Of a stretch of 64,000 nt of DNA, positions 49,524 to 57,336 are shown in pieces; position 1 is the stretch's first letter, and every line of letters begins with the position of its first letter. The stretch comes from an uncultured Oscillospiraceae bacterium (GTDB taxonomy: Bacteria; Bacillota; Clostridia; Oscillospirales; Oscillospiraceae), in the NCBI GenBank assembly GCA_910584285.1, contig CAJTYK010000001.1:62001-126000 (forward strand). The letters are read 5' to 3'. Both the position numbers and the translations under genes were made by a program. The notes below the pieces were generated by a model that worked only from the letters and a program-made list of their open reading frames with translations, was not told where the DNA came from and did no database searches.

Positions 49524-49982
49524 TTACTCCTCGGGCTTGTCGTCCTCCGCCTCGGGCTCAGGCTCGCCGCCGCAGCAGCAGGAGGGCTCCTCGTCCACCG
49601 GCTCCACCGCGTCCACTTCCTCGTCGGACATCTGGCCCGCCGCCTTAATGTCGGCGATGCGCTCATTGTTGTAGGAGATGCGGGCCAGGGCGTCGGTGAT
49701 ACGCTGGCACAGGTCGGCGTAGGCCGCCTCGGGGGCGGAGCCCCGCTCGGCGTAGTACAGCTTGCCCAGCTCGGAATAGGCCTTGCGAATGGCCTCCTGC
49801 TCGCTGGAGTTCTGCACCTTCAGCTTGCCGATCTCGGTGAGTTCCTTGGCCTTGGCCGCGCCGGTGTCCGCCAGCTCCTTGGCCTTGGCCACGCCGGTCT
49901 CGGTGAGCTCCTTGGCTTTGGTCACGCCGGACTGGGCGAGAACCACAGCTTTGTCCTTCAGGCTTTCAAAATCAATGCTCAT
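49524..49982 (-). CDS. 11-residue-repeat amphipathic protein
   Basis: A 152-residue protein. Residues 9-52 are four tandem 11-residue units of the type xAKAKELTETG, of which the last three are nearly identical. Then comes a predicted helical region (EQEAIRKAYSELGKLYYAERG). The acidic C-terminus contains a CCC motif (PSCCCGG). The 11-mer pattern (K-x-K-E) resembles lipid-binding helices of apolipoprotein/synuclein or LEA type, so membrane-surface or stress binding is possible. There is no signal peptide or transmembrane segment. ATG follows GGAGGG, and the gene has its own promoter. Confidence 0.82.
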   Translation of the reverse strand: MSIDFESLKDKAVVLAQSGVTKAKELTETGVAKAKELADTGAAKAKELTEIGKLKVQNSSEQEAIRKAYSELGKLYYAERGSAPEAAYADLCQRITDALARISYNNERIADIKAAGQMSDEEVDAVEPVDEEPSCCCGGEPEPEAEDDKPEE

Positions 49983-50058
49983 GGGGAATCCCTCCTGTTA
50001 AAAATGTGTGGGCCGCCCAGCGGCGCTGCCCGGCGCCGCCTCATTTTCCACGTAGTTT

Positions 50059-50087
50059 ATTTTAGGCTCAGCGGGCCCAAATTGCAA
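50059..50087 (-). promoter_or_regulatory. promoter of the 11-residue-repeat gene
   Basis: On the minus strand TTGCAA (50082-50087), a 17-base spacer and TAAAAT (50059-50064), about 75 bases before the ATG. Confidence 0.6.
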
Positions 50088-50150
50088 GGGCCTTTCGCGA
50101 ATATTTAGAAAGGTTTAACAATCTTTCCCTTTTGACAAGGGAGGCCGGCG

Positions 50151-51125
50151 CTATTTCCCGTCCTTCTGATCCGTCTCCCTGTCCAGCACCTCCCGGATCA
50201 GGAACCGGGGCCTGTCCTTGCTCTCCAGGTAGAGCTTGCCCAGATACTCCCCAATAACCCCCAGGGACAACAAGATCAGCCCCCCGATAAACCACACGGA
50301 GCAGGCCAGGCTGGCCCAGCCTGCCACCGTGTTCCCGGTGGCCCACCGCACCACGTTGTAGAGGATCATAATGAGGGAGATCAGGAACACCAGAAAGCCC
50401 AATCCCGTGATCATTCGCAGGGGCCGCACGGACAGGGAAGTGACCCCCTCCAAAGCGAAGGCCAGCATCTTCTTCAGAGGGTACTTGCTCTCCCCGGCGA
50501 ACCGCTCCCCCCGCTCGTACTCCACCGTGTCGGTGCGATAGCCGATCATAGGCACAATGCCCCGGAGAAACAGGTTCACCTCGGTGAACTGGGCCAGCCC
50601 CTCCAGCGCCCGCTTGGACATGAGCCGGTAGTCGGCGTGGTTGAACACCGTCTCCGCCCCCAGCAGATCCATCATCCGGTAGAAGCCCTCGGCGGTAGTG
50701 CGCTTGAAGAAGGTGTCCTTCTTCCGGGAGGAGCGCACGCCGTACACGATGTCCACCCCGTCCAGGTATTTGTCCACCATGGCGTCCGCCGCGTCCACAT
50801 CGTCCTGGAGGTCGGCGTCCATAGAGATCACCATATCCGCCCGATCCTTGGCGGTCATGAGCCCCGCCAGCAGGGCGTTCTGATGCCCCCGATTCCGGGT
50901 CAGATCCACCCCACACATCAGCCCGTCCTCCCGGTGGAGCCGTTGGATGATCTCCCAGGTCTTGTCCTTGGAACCGTCGTTGACAAACAGCACCCGGCTG
51001 CAGGGGCCGATCTTCCCCACCTTCATCAGGGCGCGGAGCTTGTCCCCCAGGCGGCGGGCGGTCTCGGGGAGCACCTCCTCCTCGTTGTAGCAGGGCACCA
51101 CAATATACAGAGTGTTTCCGGGCAT
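50151..51125 (-). CDS. GT2 glycosyltransferase (DPM1/GtrB-like)
   Basis: A 324-residue membrane-bound family 2 transferase. The nucleotide-sugar site has VVPCYNEEEVLPE, FVNDGSKDKTW and the DxD-like SMDADLQDD. Two C-terminal transmembrane helices follow (LGFLVFLISLIMILYNVV and CSVWFIGGLILLSLGVIG), then the polar tail YLGKLYLESKDRPRF. It probably transfers a sugar to undecaprenyl phosphate for surface-polymer decoration. ATG follows GGAGGAGG. Confidence 0.9.
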   Translation of the reverse strand: MPGNTLYIVVPCYNEEEVLPETARRLGDKLRALMKVGKIGPCSRVLFVNDGSKDKTWEIIQRLHREDGLMCGVDLTRNRGHQNALLAGLMTAKDRADMVISMDADLQDDVDAADAMVDKYLDGVDIVYGVRSSRKKDTFFKRTTAEGFYRMMDLLGAETVFNHADYRLMSKRALEGLAQFTEVNLFLRGIVPMIGYRTDTVEYERGERFAGESKYPLKKMLAFALEGVTSLSVRPLRMITGLGFLVFLISLIMILYNVVRWATGNTVAGWASLACSVWFIGGLILLSLGVIGEYLGKLYLESKDRPRFLIREVLDRETDQKDGK

Positions 51126-51196
51126 GACATAAACCTCCTCCGGGACTTGTGCTCACAGTCCGGCACAGCGCCGGATCGTCGCTTTTAAGCGGGCGT

Positions 51197-51640
51197 TCAG
51201 TTGCGCCCGGTGGAGCCAAAGCCCCCCTGGCCCCGCTCCGTACCGTCCAGCTCCTCCGCCGGGGCAAATTGGGCGGTGAGATAGGGCACGATGGCCAGCT
51301 GAGCGATCCGGTCGCCGTCCTCCACCACCTGGGTCTGTGAACCGTGGTTGTGGAGGAACACCATCAGCTCCCCCCGGTAGTCGGCGTCAATGACGCCCAC
51401 CTTGTTGGCCGGGGCCAGCCCGCCCTTGCAGGCCAGACCCGACCGGGCGAACACCAGCCCCACATACCCTTGGGGGATGGCCACCGCCAGCCCGGTGCGC
51501 AGCTTGACGCTCTCCCCCCGGGCGATGGTCACCGGACCATCGGTGAGGGCGTACAGGTCGGCTCCGGCGGCATCGGCCGAGCCGTAGGTGGGCAGCTTGG
51601 CCCGGGGATCCAGCAGCTTCACAGGGACAGGTGCGGTCAT
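51197..51640 (-). CDS. dut: dUTP diphosphatase
   Basis: The 147-residue trimeric dUTPase hydrolyses dUTP to dUMP. Motifs: ADAAGADLYA, ARSGLACKGG, NKVGVIDADYRGEL, GDRIAQLAI and the C-terminal GFGSTGRN that closes the active site. ATG follows AAGGAGA. It sits between fhs and the glycosyltransferase on the same strand. Confidence 0.95.
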   Translation of the reverse strand: MTAPVPVKLLDPRAKLPTYGSADAAGADLYALTDGPVTIARGESVKLRTGLAVAIPQGYVGLVFARSGLACKGGLAPANKVGVIDADYRGELMVFLHNHGSQTQVVEDGDRIAQLAIVPYLTAQFAPAEELDGTERGQGGFGSTGRN

Positions 51641-51679
51641 AGCGGATTCTCCTTTTTCTTTCTGCTTCCGGCGGACGGC

Positions 51680-53344
51680 TCAAAACAGGCCGCTGATCAC
51701 GCCGTTTTCGTCTACGTCGATCTGCTCTGCGGCGGGAACCTTTGGCAAGCCAGGCATGGTCATGATGTCGCCGGTCTGCACCACCACAAAGCCCGCGCCC
51801 GCGCTCACTTTCACCTTGGACACGGTGACGGTGAAGCCCTCCGGGCGGCCCAGCTTGGTCTGGTCGTCGGACAGAGAATATTGGGTCTTGGCCATGCACA
51901 CCGGCAGGCCGCCGAAGCCCATGGCCTCCAGCCGATCCAGCTCCTTGGAGGCGGCGGGGGCATAACTCACCCCAGCCCCGCCGTACACGCGGCGAACAAT
52001 GCTCTCGATCTTGTCCCGCAGGGGCCGATCCAGTTCATAGGCGAACCGGAACTCGTGGGGCTGCTCGCACAGCCGGAGCACCTCCTCCGCCAGCTCGATG
52101 CCGCCCTCGCCGCCCTTGCCCCACACCTCGGACAGGGCCACGTTCACCCCCAGCGCCTTGCACTTGTCGGCAATCAGGGCCAGCTCGGCGTCGGTGTCGT
52201 TGACAAACCGGTTGATGGCCACCACGCAGGGCAGGCCGTACGCCTGGGTGATGTTCTCCACGTGCTTCAGGAGGTTGGGCAGCCCCTGTTCCAGGGCCTT
52301 TAGGTTCTCCGCCCCCAGCTCCCCCTTGGGCACGCCGCCGTTGTATTTCAGCGCCTTGACGGTGGCCACGATCACCACCGCGCTGGGCTCCAGCCCCGCG
52401 GCCCGGCACTTAATGTCCAAAAACTTCTCCGCCCCCAGGTCGGCGCCAAAGCCCGCCTCGGTCACCACGTAGTCCGCCAGCTTCAAAGCGGTATCGGTGG
52501 CGGACACCGAGTTGCAGCCATGGGCGATGTTGGCGAAGGGCCCGCCATGCACCAGGGCCGGGGTGTTCTCCAGCGTCTGCACCAGGTTGGGCTTGATGGC
52601 GTCCTTCAGCAGGGCCGCCATGGCCCCCTGGGCCTTCAAATCGGCGGCGGTGACCGGCTTGTCGTCATAGGTATAGCCCACGATGATCCGGGCCAGCCGC
52701 GCCTTCAAATCCTTCAGATCGGTGGCCAGACACAGCACCGCCATGATCTCGGAGGCCACGGTGATGTCAAAGCCGTCCTCCCGGGGCACCCCCTGCATCC
52801 GGCCGCCCAGGCCGTCCACGATGTTCCGCAGCTGCCGGTCGTTCATGTCCACGCACCGCCGCCAGGTGATCTTCTTCACGTCGATGCCCAGGGCGTTGCC
52901 CTGCTGGATGTGGTTGTCCAGCATAGCGGCCAGCAGGTTGTTGGCCGCGCCGATGGCGTGGAAGTCGCCGGTGAAGTGGAGGTTGATATCCTCCATGGGC
53001 ACCACCTGGGCGTAGCCGCCGCCCGCCGCGCCGCCCTTCACCCCGAACACCGGGCCCAGGGAGGGCTCCCGCAGGCACAGCAGCACGTTCTTGTCCAGCC
53101 TGGACAGCGCGTCCGCCAGCCCCACACTGGTGGTGGTTTTGCCCTCCCCGGCGGGGGTGGGGTTGATGGCGGTGACCAGAATCAGCTTGCCCTTCCGGGG
53201 CCTGTCCCGGAGGGGGCCGATGTCGATCTTGGCCTTCACTCGGCCGTAGTGCTCCAGCAGGCCCTCGTCAATGCCGGCCTTGGCCGCCACCTGGCTGATA
53301 GGCAGCATCGCCGCGCTCTGGGCGATCTCAATGTCGGTTTTCAT
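51680..53344 (-). CDS. fhs: formate--tetrahydrofolate ligase
   Basis: The 554-residue ATP-dependent enzyme makes 10-formyl-THF from formate. The P-loop region is NPTPAGEGKTTTSVGLADAL and the folate region is EPSLGPVFGVKGGAAGGGYAQV. GGPFANIAHGCNS and the C-terminal GLPKVPAAEQIDVDENG are present. ATG at 53344 follows AAAGGAGGAC. It is preceded by a ZTP riboswitch, so it is induced when ZTP/ZMP accumulates, i.e. when 10-formyl-THF is short. Confidence 0.96.
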   Translation of the reverse strand: MKTDIEIAQSAAMLPISQVAAKAGIDEGLLEHYGRVKAKIDIGPLRDRPRKGKLILVTAINPTPAGEGKTTTSVGLADALSRLDKNVLLCLREPSLGPVFGVKGGAAGGGYAQVVPMEDINLHFTGDFHAIGAANNLLAAMLDNHIQQGNALGIDVKKITWRRCVDMNDRQLRNIVDGLGGRMQGVPREDGFDITVASEIMAVLCLATDLKDLKARLARIIVGYTYDDKPVTAADLKAQGAMAALLKDAIKPNLVQTLENTPALVHGGPFANIAHGCNSVSATDTALKLADYVVTEAGFGADLGAEKFLDIKCRAAGLEPSAVVIVATVKALKYNGGVPKGELGAENLKALEQGLPNLLKHVENITQAYGLPCVVAINRFVNDTDAELALIADKCKALGVNVALSEVWGKGGEGGIELAEEVLRLCEQPHEFRFAYELDRPLRDKIESIVRRVYGGAGVSYAPAASKELDRLEAMGFGGLPVCMAKTQYSLSDDQTKLGRPEGFTVTVSKVKVSAGAGFVVVQTGDIMTMPGLPKVPAAEQIDVDENGVISGLF

Positions 53345-53382
53345 CCTGATGTCCTCCTTTGCTTGGGTGCGTCCAAAGGAAA

Positions 53383-53481
53383 CTGGGCGCACCGAGTCAG
53401 ATCAGCGCGCCCAGACGGTCGGCAGTCAGACGCAATCGCGCCGCCGTACTCCATGTGGTGCTCCACTTCCGTCAGTCATAC
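53383..53481 (-). promoter_or_regulatory. ZTP (pfl) riboswitch with terminator, controlling fhs
   Basis: The minus strand reads TATGACTGACGGAAGTGG, then CCACATGGAGTA, then GCCGACCGTCTGGGCG, the two conserved halves of the ZTP/ZMP aptamer. The 3' CTGGGCGC (53407-53414 on the plus strand) can instead pair with GCGCCCAG (53383-53390 on the plus strand), followed by TTTCCTTT. That gives a terminator mutually exclusive with the aptamer. The predicted outcome is ligand-on expression of fhs. Confidence 0.92.
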
Positions 53482-53490
53482 GGCAAGAAT

Positions 53491-53519
53491 AGTGTACCAT
53501 GCGGGTGCGGTTCCGTCAA
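53491..53519 (-). promoter_or_regulatory. promoter of the ZTP riboswitch-fhs transcript
   Basis: On the minus strand TTGACG (53514-53519), a 17-base spacer and TACACT (53491-53496), just upstream of the aptamer. Confidence 0.7.
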
Positions 53520-53670
53520 GGGGTTATACGCTCCGTATATTCCCCGGTCGGGCTTGGGCCGGAGGATGGAGCCGATGGCGACCCACCCCTGAGTTTCCAA
53601 GGAGTTTCGGGGCCGCCCAGCCACCGAAATTGGTTTCCATAATATTGCATAGCTATGCAGATACGGAAAG

Positions 53671-53679
53671 TTATCCACA
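53671..53679 (+). promoter_or_regulatory. isolated DnaA-box-like 9-mer
   Basis: TTATCCACA is an exact DnaA box. Nearby CTTCCACACA and TTTTCAACA are only weakly similar. The 350-base stretch 53520-53870 otherwise holds no gene that I can support. Confidence 0.3.
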
Positions 53680-53832
53680 ACTTCCACACAGTTTTCAACA
53701 GCCAAGAGGGAGAGCTTCCAAGGGTCTCCGCAGATATGGGAAAAATTTACAAACCCGCAACTGAACTTCTTTTCCATGCGAAAGCGGCGGTTTATTTGAC
53801 ATAATTTCCTCTTTTCACAGCGTGGAATAGCC

Positions 53833-53864
53833 AAGGCCCCGCGACCAATGCCGCGGGGCCTTTT
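53833..53864. terminator. hairpin beyond the ECF S-component gene
   Basis: A perfect 11-bp stem (53833-53843 with 53852-53862). The T-run is on the plus strand, so as a terminator for the leftward gene it would rely on stem strength alone. Confidence 0.55.
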
Positions 53865-53870
53865 GAGGAT

Positions 53871-54431
53871 TCAAATGGACGGGGGAAGCCCCGGGGGCAG
53901 GCTGCCGCCGCCGTGTCGTCCCAGCATCTCCCGGTACAGCCGCTCCAGCAGCCTCCGCAGGGGGACAAACAGCCCCAGGGCGATGACAAAGTTCCCGGCG
54001 CAGTGGAGGATGTCCATGGCGATGCCGTTGACCCACCAGACGATAGCGCCGTGGAACCCCAGGGTGATCAGATACACCGGCGCGCACAGCAGGCCAAACA
54101 GCAGCCCAAACACCCCGGACAGCATAGCCCACCCCAGTGGGCTGCTCATCCCCCGCAGCAGCCATGCGGCGGCGGCCAGCACCAGCCAGACATAGAGATA
54201 GTTGATGGACCAGAGCTGGATCCCGTAGAGGACGAACTCCAGCAGCACATAGACGTAGATGGGGAAAACCGCCTTCCAGCCGAAGGTGACGGCGAACAGC
54301 ATCACCATTAGGGACACAGGCTCCACGTTGGGGATCCCCGCCATTACCACCTTGGCCGCAAAGGTCATGCCCCCCAGTACACCGAACAGGGCGACCTCCC
54401 CCAGGCTTAGCCGGTGGGATCGTCTACGCAC
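53871..54431 (-). CDS. ECF transporter S component, probably for cobalamin
   Basis: A 186-residue membrane protein with about six hydrophobic segments (VALFGVLGGMTFAAKVVMAG, LMVMLFAVTFGWKAVFPIYV and more). It has the small S-component layout, with a conserved start region for docking to EcfT. Starts with GTG, overlapping the stop of the DUF4430 gene. A cobalamin riboswitch controls the transcript, so vitamin B12 or a precursor is the likely ligand. It needs the shared EcfA/A'/T module encoded elsewhere. The B12-dependent ethanolamine cluster lies 3 kb away. Confidence 0.82.
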   Translation of the reverse strand: MRRRSHRLSLGEVALFGVLGGMTFAAKVVMAGIPNVEPVSLMVMLFAVTFGWKAVFPIYVYVLLEFVLYGIQLWSINYLYVWLVLAAAAWLLRGMSSPLGWAMLSGVFGLLFGLLCAPVYLITLGFHGAIVWWVNGIAMDILHCAGNFVIALGLFVPLRRLLERLYREMLGRHGGGSLPPGLPPSI

Positions 54432-54819
54432 TGGTATATACCAGGGAGAAGGCGTCGCCGTCCTGGATGGGAGTCTGATCCACGCTGAGCGGGGTGGGCT
54501 CCCCGCCCTGCATCACCGCCCAGTAGGCCCCGTCCTCCTCATAGACCGCTTTTTCGCCGTCCGCAAACTTGATGAAAAGCCCATAGGGCCCTTCCTCGCC
54601 CTGAGCGATCTGCTCGGCATCCAGCACCGGGCCCAGATACTCCTCGTCGGTGTGGCAGGTGAATTCCTTCTTGGAGCCGTCCTTGTGGATGACCTCCACC
54701 GTGATGGTTTTGGCGCCCTGGGCGGTGGCGGGACGGGTGGCAAACCAGACGCCCAGGAAAACAGCGATAATCGCCACTACGGCCACGGCCGCAATGAGGA
54801 GCTTTTTATTTTGATTCAT
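54424..54819 (-). CDS. DUF4430 lipoprotein-like or membrane-anchored protein
   Basis: A 131-residue protein with an N-terminal membrane anchor or uncleaved signal (LLIAAVAVVAIIAVFLGVWF) and an exported DUF4430 domain (TITVEVIHKDGSKKEFT, GPYGLFIKFADGE, DGDAFSLVYTSA). DUF4430 is related to the C-terminal domain of transcobalamin/intrinsic factor and often accompanies B12 uptake. ATG at 54819 follows AGGCAGGA; an ATG 21 bases upstream is possible. It is coupled to the S-component gene under a cobalamin riboswitch, so it is a candidate extracellular cobalamin-capture protein. Confidence 0.82.
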   Translation of the reverse strand: MNQNKKLLIAAVAVVAIIAVFLGVWFATRPATAQGAKTITVEVIHKDGSKKEFTCHTDEEYLGPVLDAEQIAQGEEGPYGLFIKFADGEKAVYEEDGAYWAVMQGGEPTPLSVDQTPIQDGDAFSLVYTSA

Positions 54820-55030
54820 GCTGATGATCCTGCCTTTCATAAGTGAACATACAGGGACAGCCCCTTCGTCGCGGCTATTCCCATATGTAACGGCTTCCTT
54901 GGAAGCCCAGCCCTCGTCTCGCATACGTCTGCAACCGGGAGCGCCGGCTTGTGTGGCCTGTGGCGGGGGAGCGTGCTGGCAGACACGTCCCCCGCGGCGC
55001 AAGTTCCAAAGGGGTGGCAAACCAGAAAGC

Positions 55031-55061
55031 AAACAAAAAGCTGCACCCTTGAGGGTACAGC
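55031..55061 (-). terminator. terminator of the cobalamin riboswitch
   Basis: On the minus strand GCTGTACCC pairs with GGGTGCAGC (one wobble) around a small loop, followed by TTTTTGTTT. It lies about 75 bases after the aptamer, as expected for an off-switch platform. Confidence 0.75.
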
Positions 55062-55133
55062 AAACAAGCCGTTGCTCAGCAACGGGATCCTGCACCCTCC
55101 CAATGCACGGGGAGGACATTTGTGCGTCATATG

Positions 55134-55305
55134 TGGGCAGGTATTCTGGCTAAAGCGTCAAACGTCTTTTCCAGCCTTCCCAGGGACGAGCCCCAGTGAC
55201 ATTCTTGGAAAACACTCCGCTAACACAGCAACGGCATTGCGCGGGATTCACACCCGCTTCCCTATTGTGCGCCCGGGAGGGCGCACCCACATACCCTTTT
55301 ATTCA
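55134..55305 (-). promoter_or_regulatory. cobalamin riboswitch
   Basis: The minus strand carries AGGGAAGCGGGTGTGAATCC (the conserved GGGAA..GGTG..ATCC core). The GTCACTGG element and the closing AGCCAGAATACCTGCC follow. These are the hallmarks of the AdoCbl/cobalamin aptamer. It precedes the DUF4430 and ECF S-component genes and should turn them off when cobalamin is plentiful. Confidence 0.92.
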
Positions 55306-55324
55306 CTTTATGGTCTACGCCTTT

Positions 55325-55353
55325 ATTATAAGGTTCCCGGGTCCTGTTGTCAA
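55325..55353 (-). promoter_or_regulatory. promoter of the cobalamin-uptake operon
   Basis: On the minus strand consensus TTGACA (55348-55353), a 17-base spacer and TATAAT (55325-55330), immediately upstream of the riboswitch. Confidence 0.9.
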
Positions 55354-55388
55354 GCGGGTTTTGCCTGTTTTTCCGGTGTTTTTGCCGT

Positions 55389-55423
55389 CAGTCCCGCCCC
55401 GCCCCGGAGGCGGGGCGGGACTG
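55389..55423 (-). terminator. terminator of the LysM-HAD phosphatase gene
   Basis: A perfect 15-bp G/C stem (55389-55403 with 55409-55423) lies 16 bases beyond the gene's stop. It isolates the eut-side transcript from the B12-uptake promoter. Confidence 0.8.
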
Positions 55424-55438
55424 AAACGGCGTGAAGGC

Positions 55439-57223
55439 TTACTTAATGTTGTGATAGCCCGCGAACTCGGTCAGGAAGCCGTATTTCAGGCCCAGATCGT
55501 TGCCCTCCGCGTCGGCGGCGGTCTTGATGGCAAAGCGGTCGATGATCTCCTTGGTGGTCATGCTGTGGTCGATCATGTACTTGAGCTGGGCCTCATTGTC
55601 CGCGTTCTTAAACAGCGCAGGCTCCGTCTTGCCCAGCAGCATGGTCTTGTCGCTGGCCCGCAGACCCCGCAGCCCGTTCTCCTCGCGGCCCTGGAGGACG
55701 TACAGGGTGTCCCCGTTGGCGTTGGCCTTTTTCAGGTCAAAGCCCAGGGTGTCCCGCTGATAGATGGCCAGCTCGGAGATCACGCCGCCGCCGTCGGTAA
55801 TCTTGCGGCTGGCGCGGTTGAAGCAGATCACCAGCTTCAGGTTGGCGAACTCCGTGCAGAAGTTGTAGTCGCCGGTGGAGTCCATGAACCCGGCCAGCGG
55901 GCCGGCGCCGTTGTACTTGGGGGCGATGGCGTTGACGATGGCCGTCACCTTGCCCACGCCCTGGGTCTGGGCCTTGATGGGCAGAGTGTCGCGCACCCAG
56001 CCGCCCTTGCCGTCATTGAGCCAGCCGCAGCCGGTGGTATAGTCATACTCGTTGACGTACACGCCGTTCTCCAGCTTGTTGGTCATGGCCAGCATACCGG
56101 TGATGTAGTCATGGAGGCCCCAGGCGTCCACAGCGGCCCGGATGGGGTCGGTGGCGGAGGCGGAACACACCCACACGTCGATGCCGTTGGCCTGAAGGGT
56201 GGCCCACAGCTCCTTGATATTCTCGGACACCTGGGTGCCGGAGGTCCACGTGTACTCCACAACGCCCACCTTGGACTCGATGTCCTTGGGGGTGGTCCAG
56301 GTCTGGGTGGTGGTCTCCACGCTGCTGTAGTAGGTGTGGGACGCCTTGGCCAGGTCATAGACCTCCTGCTCGGTCATACCGGTGAACCAGTAGAGCACCC
56401 AGGGGTAGGCCACGGAGGCGGACTCATGGTCGTAGACGACATCGTACATGGTGCGGATCTTGGTGGCGAACTCCAGCCACTGGGGATCGGCCTGGATCTT
56501 GGCCTGGGCCTCCTTGTCAAGGCCCTTGCCGGTGAAGGGGCCATACTCCTCGTAGAGGTAGGTGTACGCCTTGGTGATGTCCGCGATCCAGTCGTTGTAG
56601 GAGTGCTTAATGCCCTCGTAGTCGATCACCACATCCAGGCTCTCGTCATTCAAGCCGATGTCGGTGGCCAGCACCTCGGGCATCTTCTCGGGGGTGATGG
56701 CGAAGGTCATGGTCTGGAGCTGGTAAATGGCCAGCTGCTCCTCCACGTCGAAGATGGAGCAGGTGTTGTCAAAGTCAAACACCACGTAGGAGCCACCCTT
56801 GGCGTAGCTGGCGGAGGTCTTGCCATAGGCATCCATGAAGTCATTGACCGCCTGCTTCACAAAGGGATCCCAGTCGTTCCGCTGAACGTGGACCGCCGCG
56901 GGTGTGGGATCCGGTGTGGGCTCGGGCGTGGGTTCCGGCGTGGGCTCAGGGGTAGGCTCCGGGGTGGGCTCCGGCACGGGCTTGCCGTCGGGGATCTGGA
57001 GCTCCTGCCCCACATAGATCCGGTTGGGATCCTTGATGCTTTCCTTGTTGGCCTCGTAGATCTCGCGCCACCTGCTGCCATTGCCCAGCTGCTGCTTAGA
57101 GATGCTCCACAGGCTATCACCCTTCTTCACCGTGTAGGTGGAGGCAAGGGCGGGAACCGCCAGGGACAGGGCAAGCACAAGGGCCAAAAGTATGGAACCG
57201 AGCCTCTTACATTTTTTCATCAT
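55439..57223 (-). CDS. secreted LysM-domain HAD phosphatase (phosphorylcholine-phosphatase-like)
   Basis: A 594-residue exported protein. A signal peptide (SILLALVLALSLAVPALA) is followed by a LysM domain (YTVKKGDSLWSISKQQLG...VGQELQIP) for cell-wall attachment. A Pro-Glu-Pro-Thr linker (about residues 84-106) leads to a HAD hydrolase. The nucleophile motif is VVFDFDNTCS and motif II is WVCSASATDP. The HAD part resembles secreted phosphorylcholine/phosphoethanolamine phosphatases. The start is the ATG 8 bases after GAAAGGTGG; a GTG 12 bases upstream is possible. Its place next to eutQ suggests release of ethanolamine or choline outside the cell. Confidence 0.8.
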   Translation of the reverse strand: MMKKCKRLGSILLALVLALSLAVPALASTYTVKKGDSLWSISKQQLGNGSRWREIYEANKESIKDPNRIYVGQELQIPDGKPVPEPTPEPTPEPTPEPTPEPTPDPTPAAVHVQRNDWDPFVKQAVNDFMDAYGKTSASYAKGGSYVVFDFDNTCSIFDVEEQLAIYQLQTMTFAITPEKMPEVLATDIGLNDESLDVVIDYEGIKHSYNDWIADITKAYTYLYEEYGPFTGKGLDKEAQAKIQADPQWLEFATKIRTMYDVVYDHESASVAYPWVLYWFTGMTEQEVYDLAKASHTYYSSVETTTQTWTTPKDIESKVGVVEYTWTSGTQVSENIKELWATLQANGIDVWVCSASATDPIRAAVDAWGLHDYITGMLAMTNKLENGVYVNEYDYTTGCGWLNDGKGGWVRDTLPIKAQTQGVGKVTAIVNAIAPKYNGAGPLAGFMDSTGDYNFCTEFANLKLVICFNRASRKITDGGGVISELAIYQRDTLGFDLKKANANGDTLYVLQGREENGLRGLRASDKTMLLGKTEPALFKNADNEAQLKYMIDHSMTTKEIIDRFAIKTAADAEGNDLGLKYGFLTEFAGYHNIK

Positions 57224-57242
57224 ATCATAATCCACCTTTCAT

Positions 57243-57282
57243 AAAAGGCGGGGCGGCAAGGGATGCCTGCCGCCCCGCCCTA
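57243..57282 (-). terminator. terminator between eutQ and the LysM-HAD gene
   Basis: A perfect 12-bp stem (57247-57258 with 57268-57279) is followed on the minus strand by TTTTAT. It lies just before the HAD gene's ribosome site, so the phosphatase may depend on read-through or anti-termination. Confidence 0.75.
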
Positions 57283-57336
57283 AAAGCTTTCCTTGGGGCC
57301 GGTTGCTTGGAACTGAGATCTGCGCGTTGGACGGGC

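Noticed and set aside
53641..53710. Possible replication origin around an exact DnaA box
   Set aside because: Only one perfect 9-mer, no AT-rich unwinding region of note, no dnaA/dnaN/rpmH nearby; a single site can occur by chance.
53472..53834. 120-codon leftward frame upstream of the fhs promoter
   Set aside because: It overlaps the fhs promoter and the DnaA-like box, has no family similarity or good ribosome site, and has atypical composition; treated as non-coding.
56890..56985. Short tandem DNA repeat (GGCGTGGGTTCC-type) as a CRISPR or VNTR
   Set aside because: It encodes the Pro-Glu-Pro-Thr linker of the LysM-HAD protein; a coding repeat, not an array.
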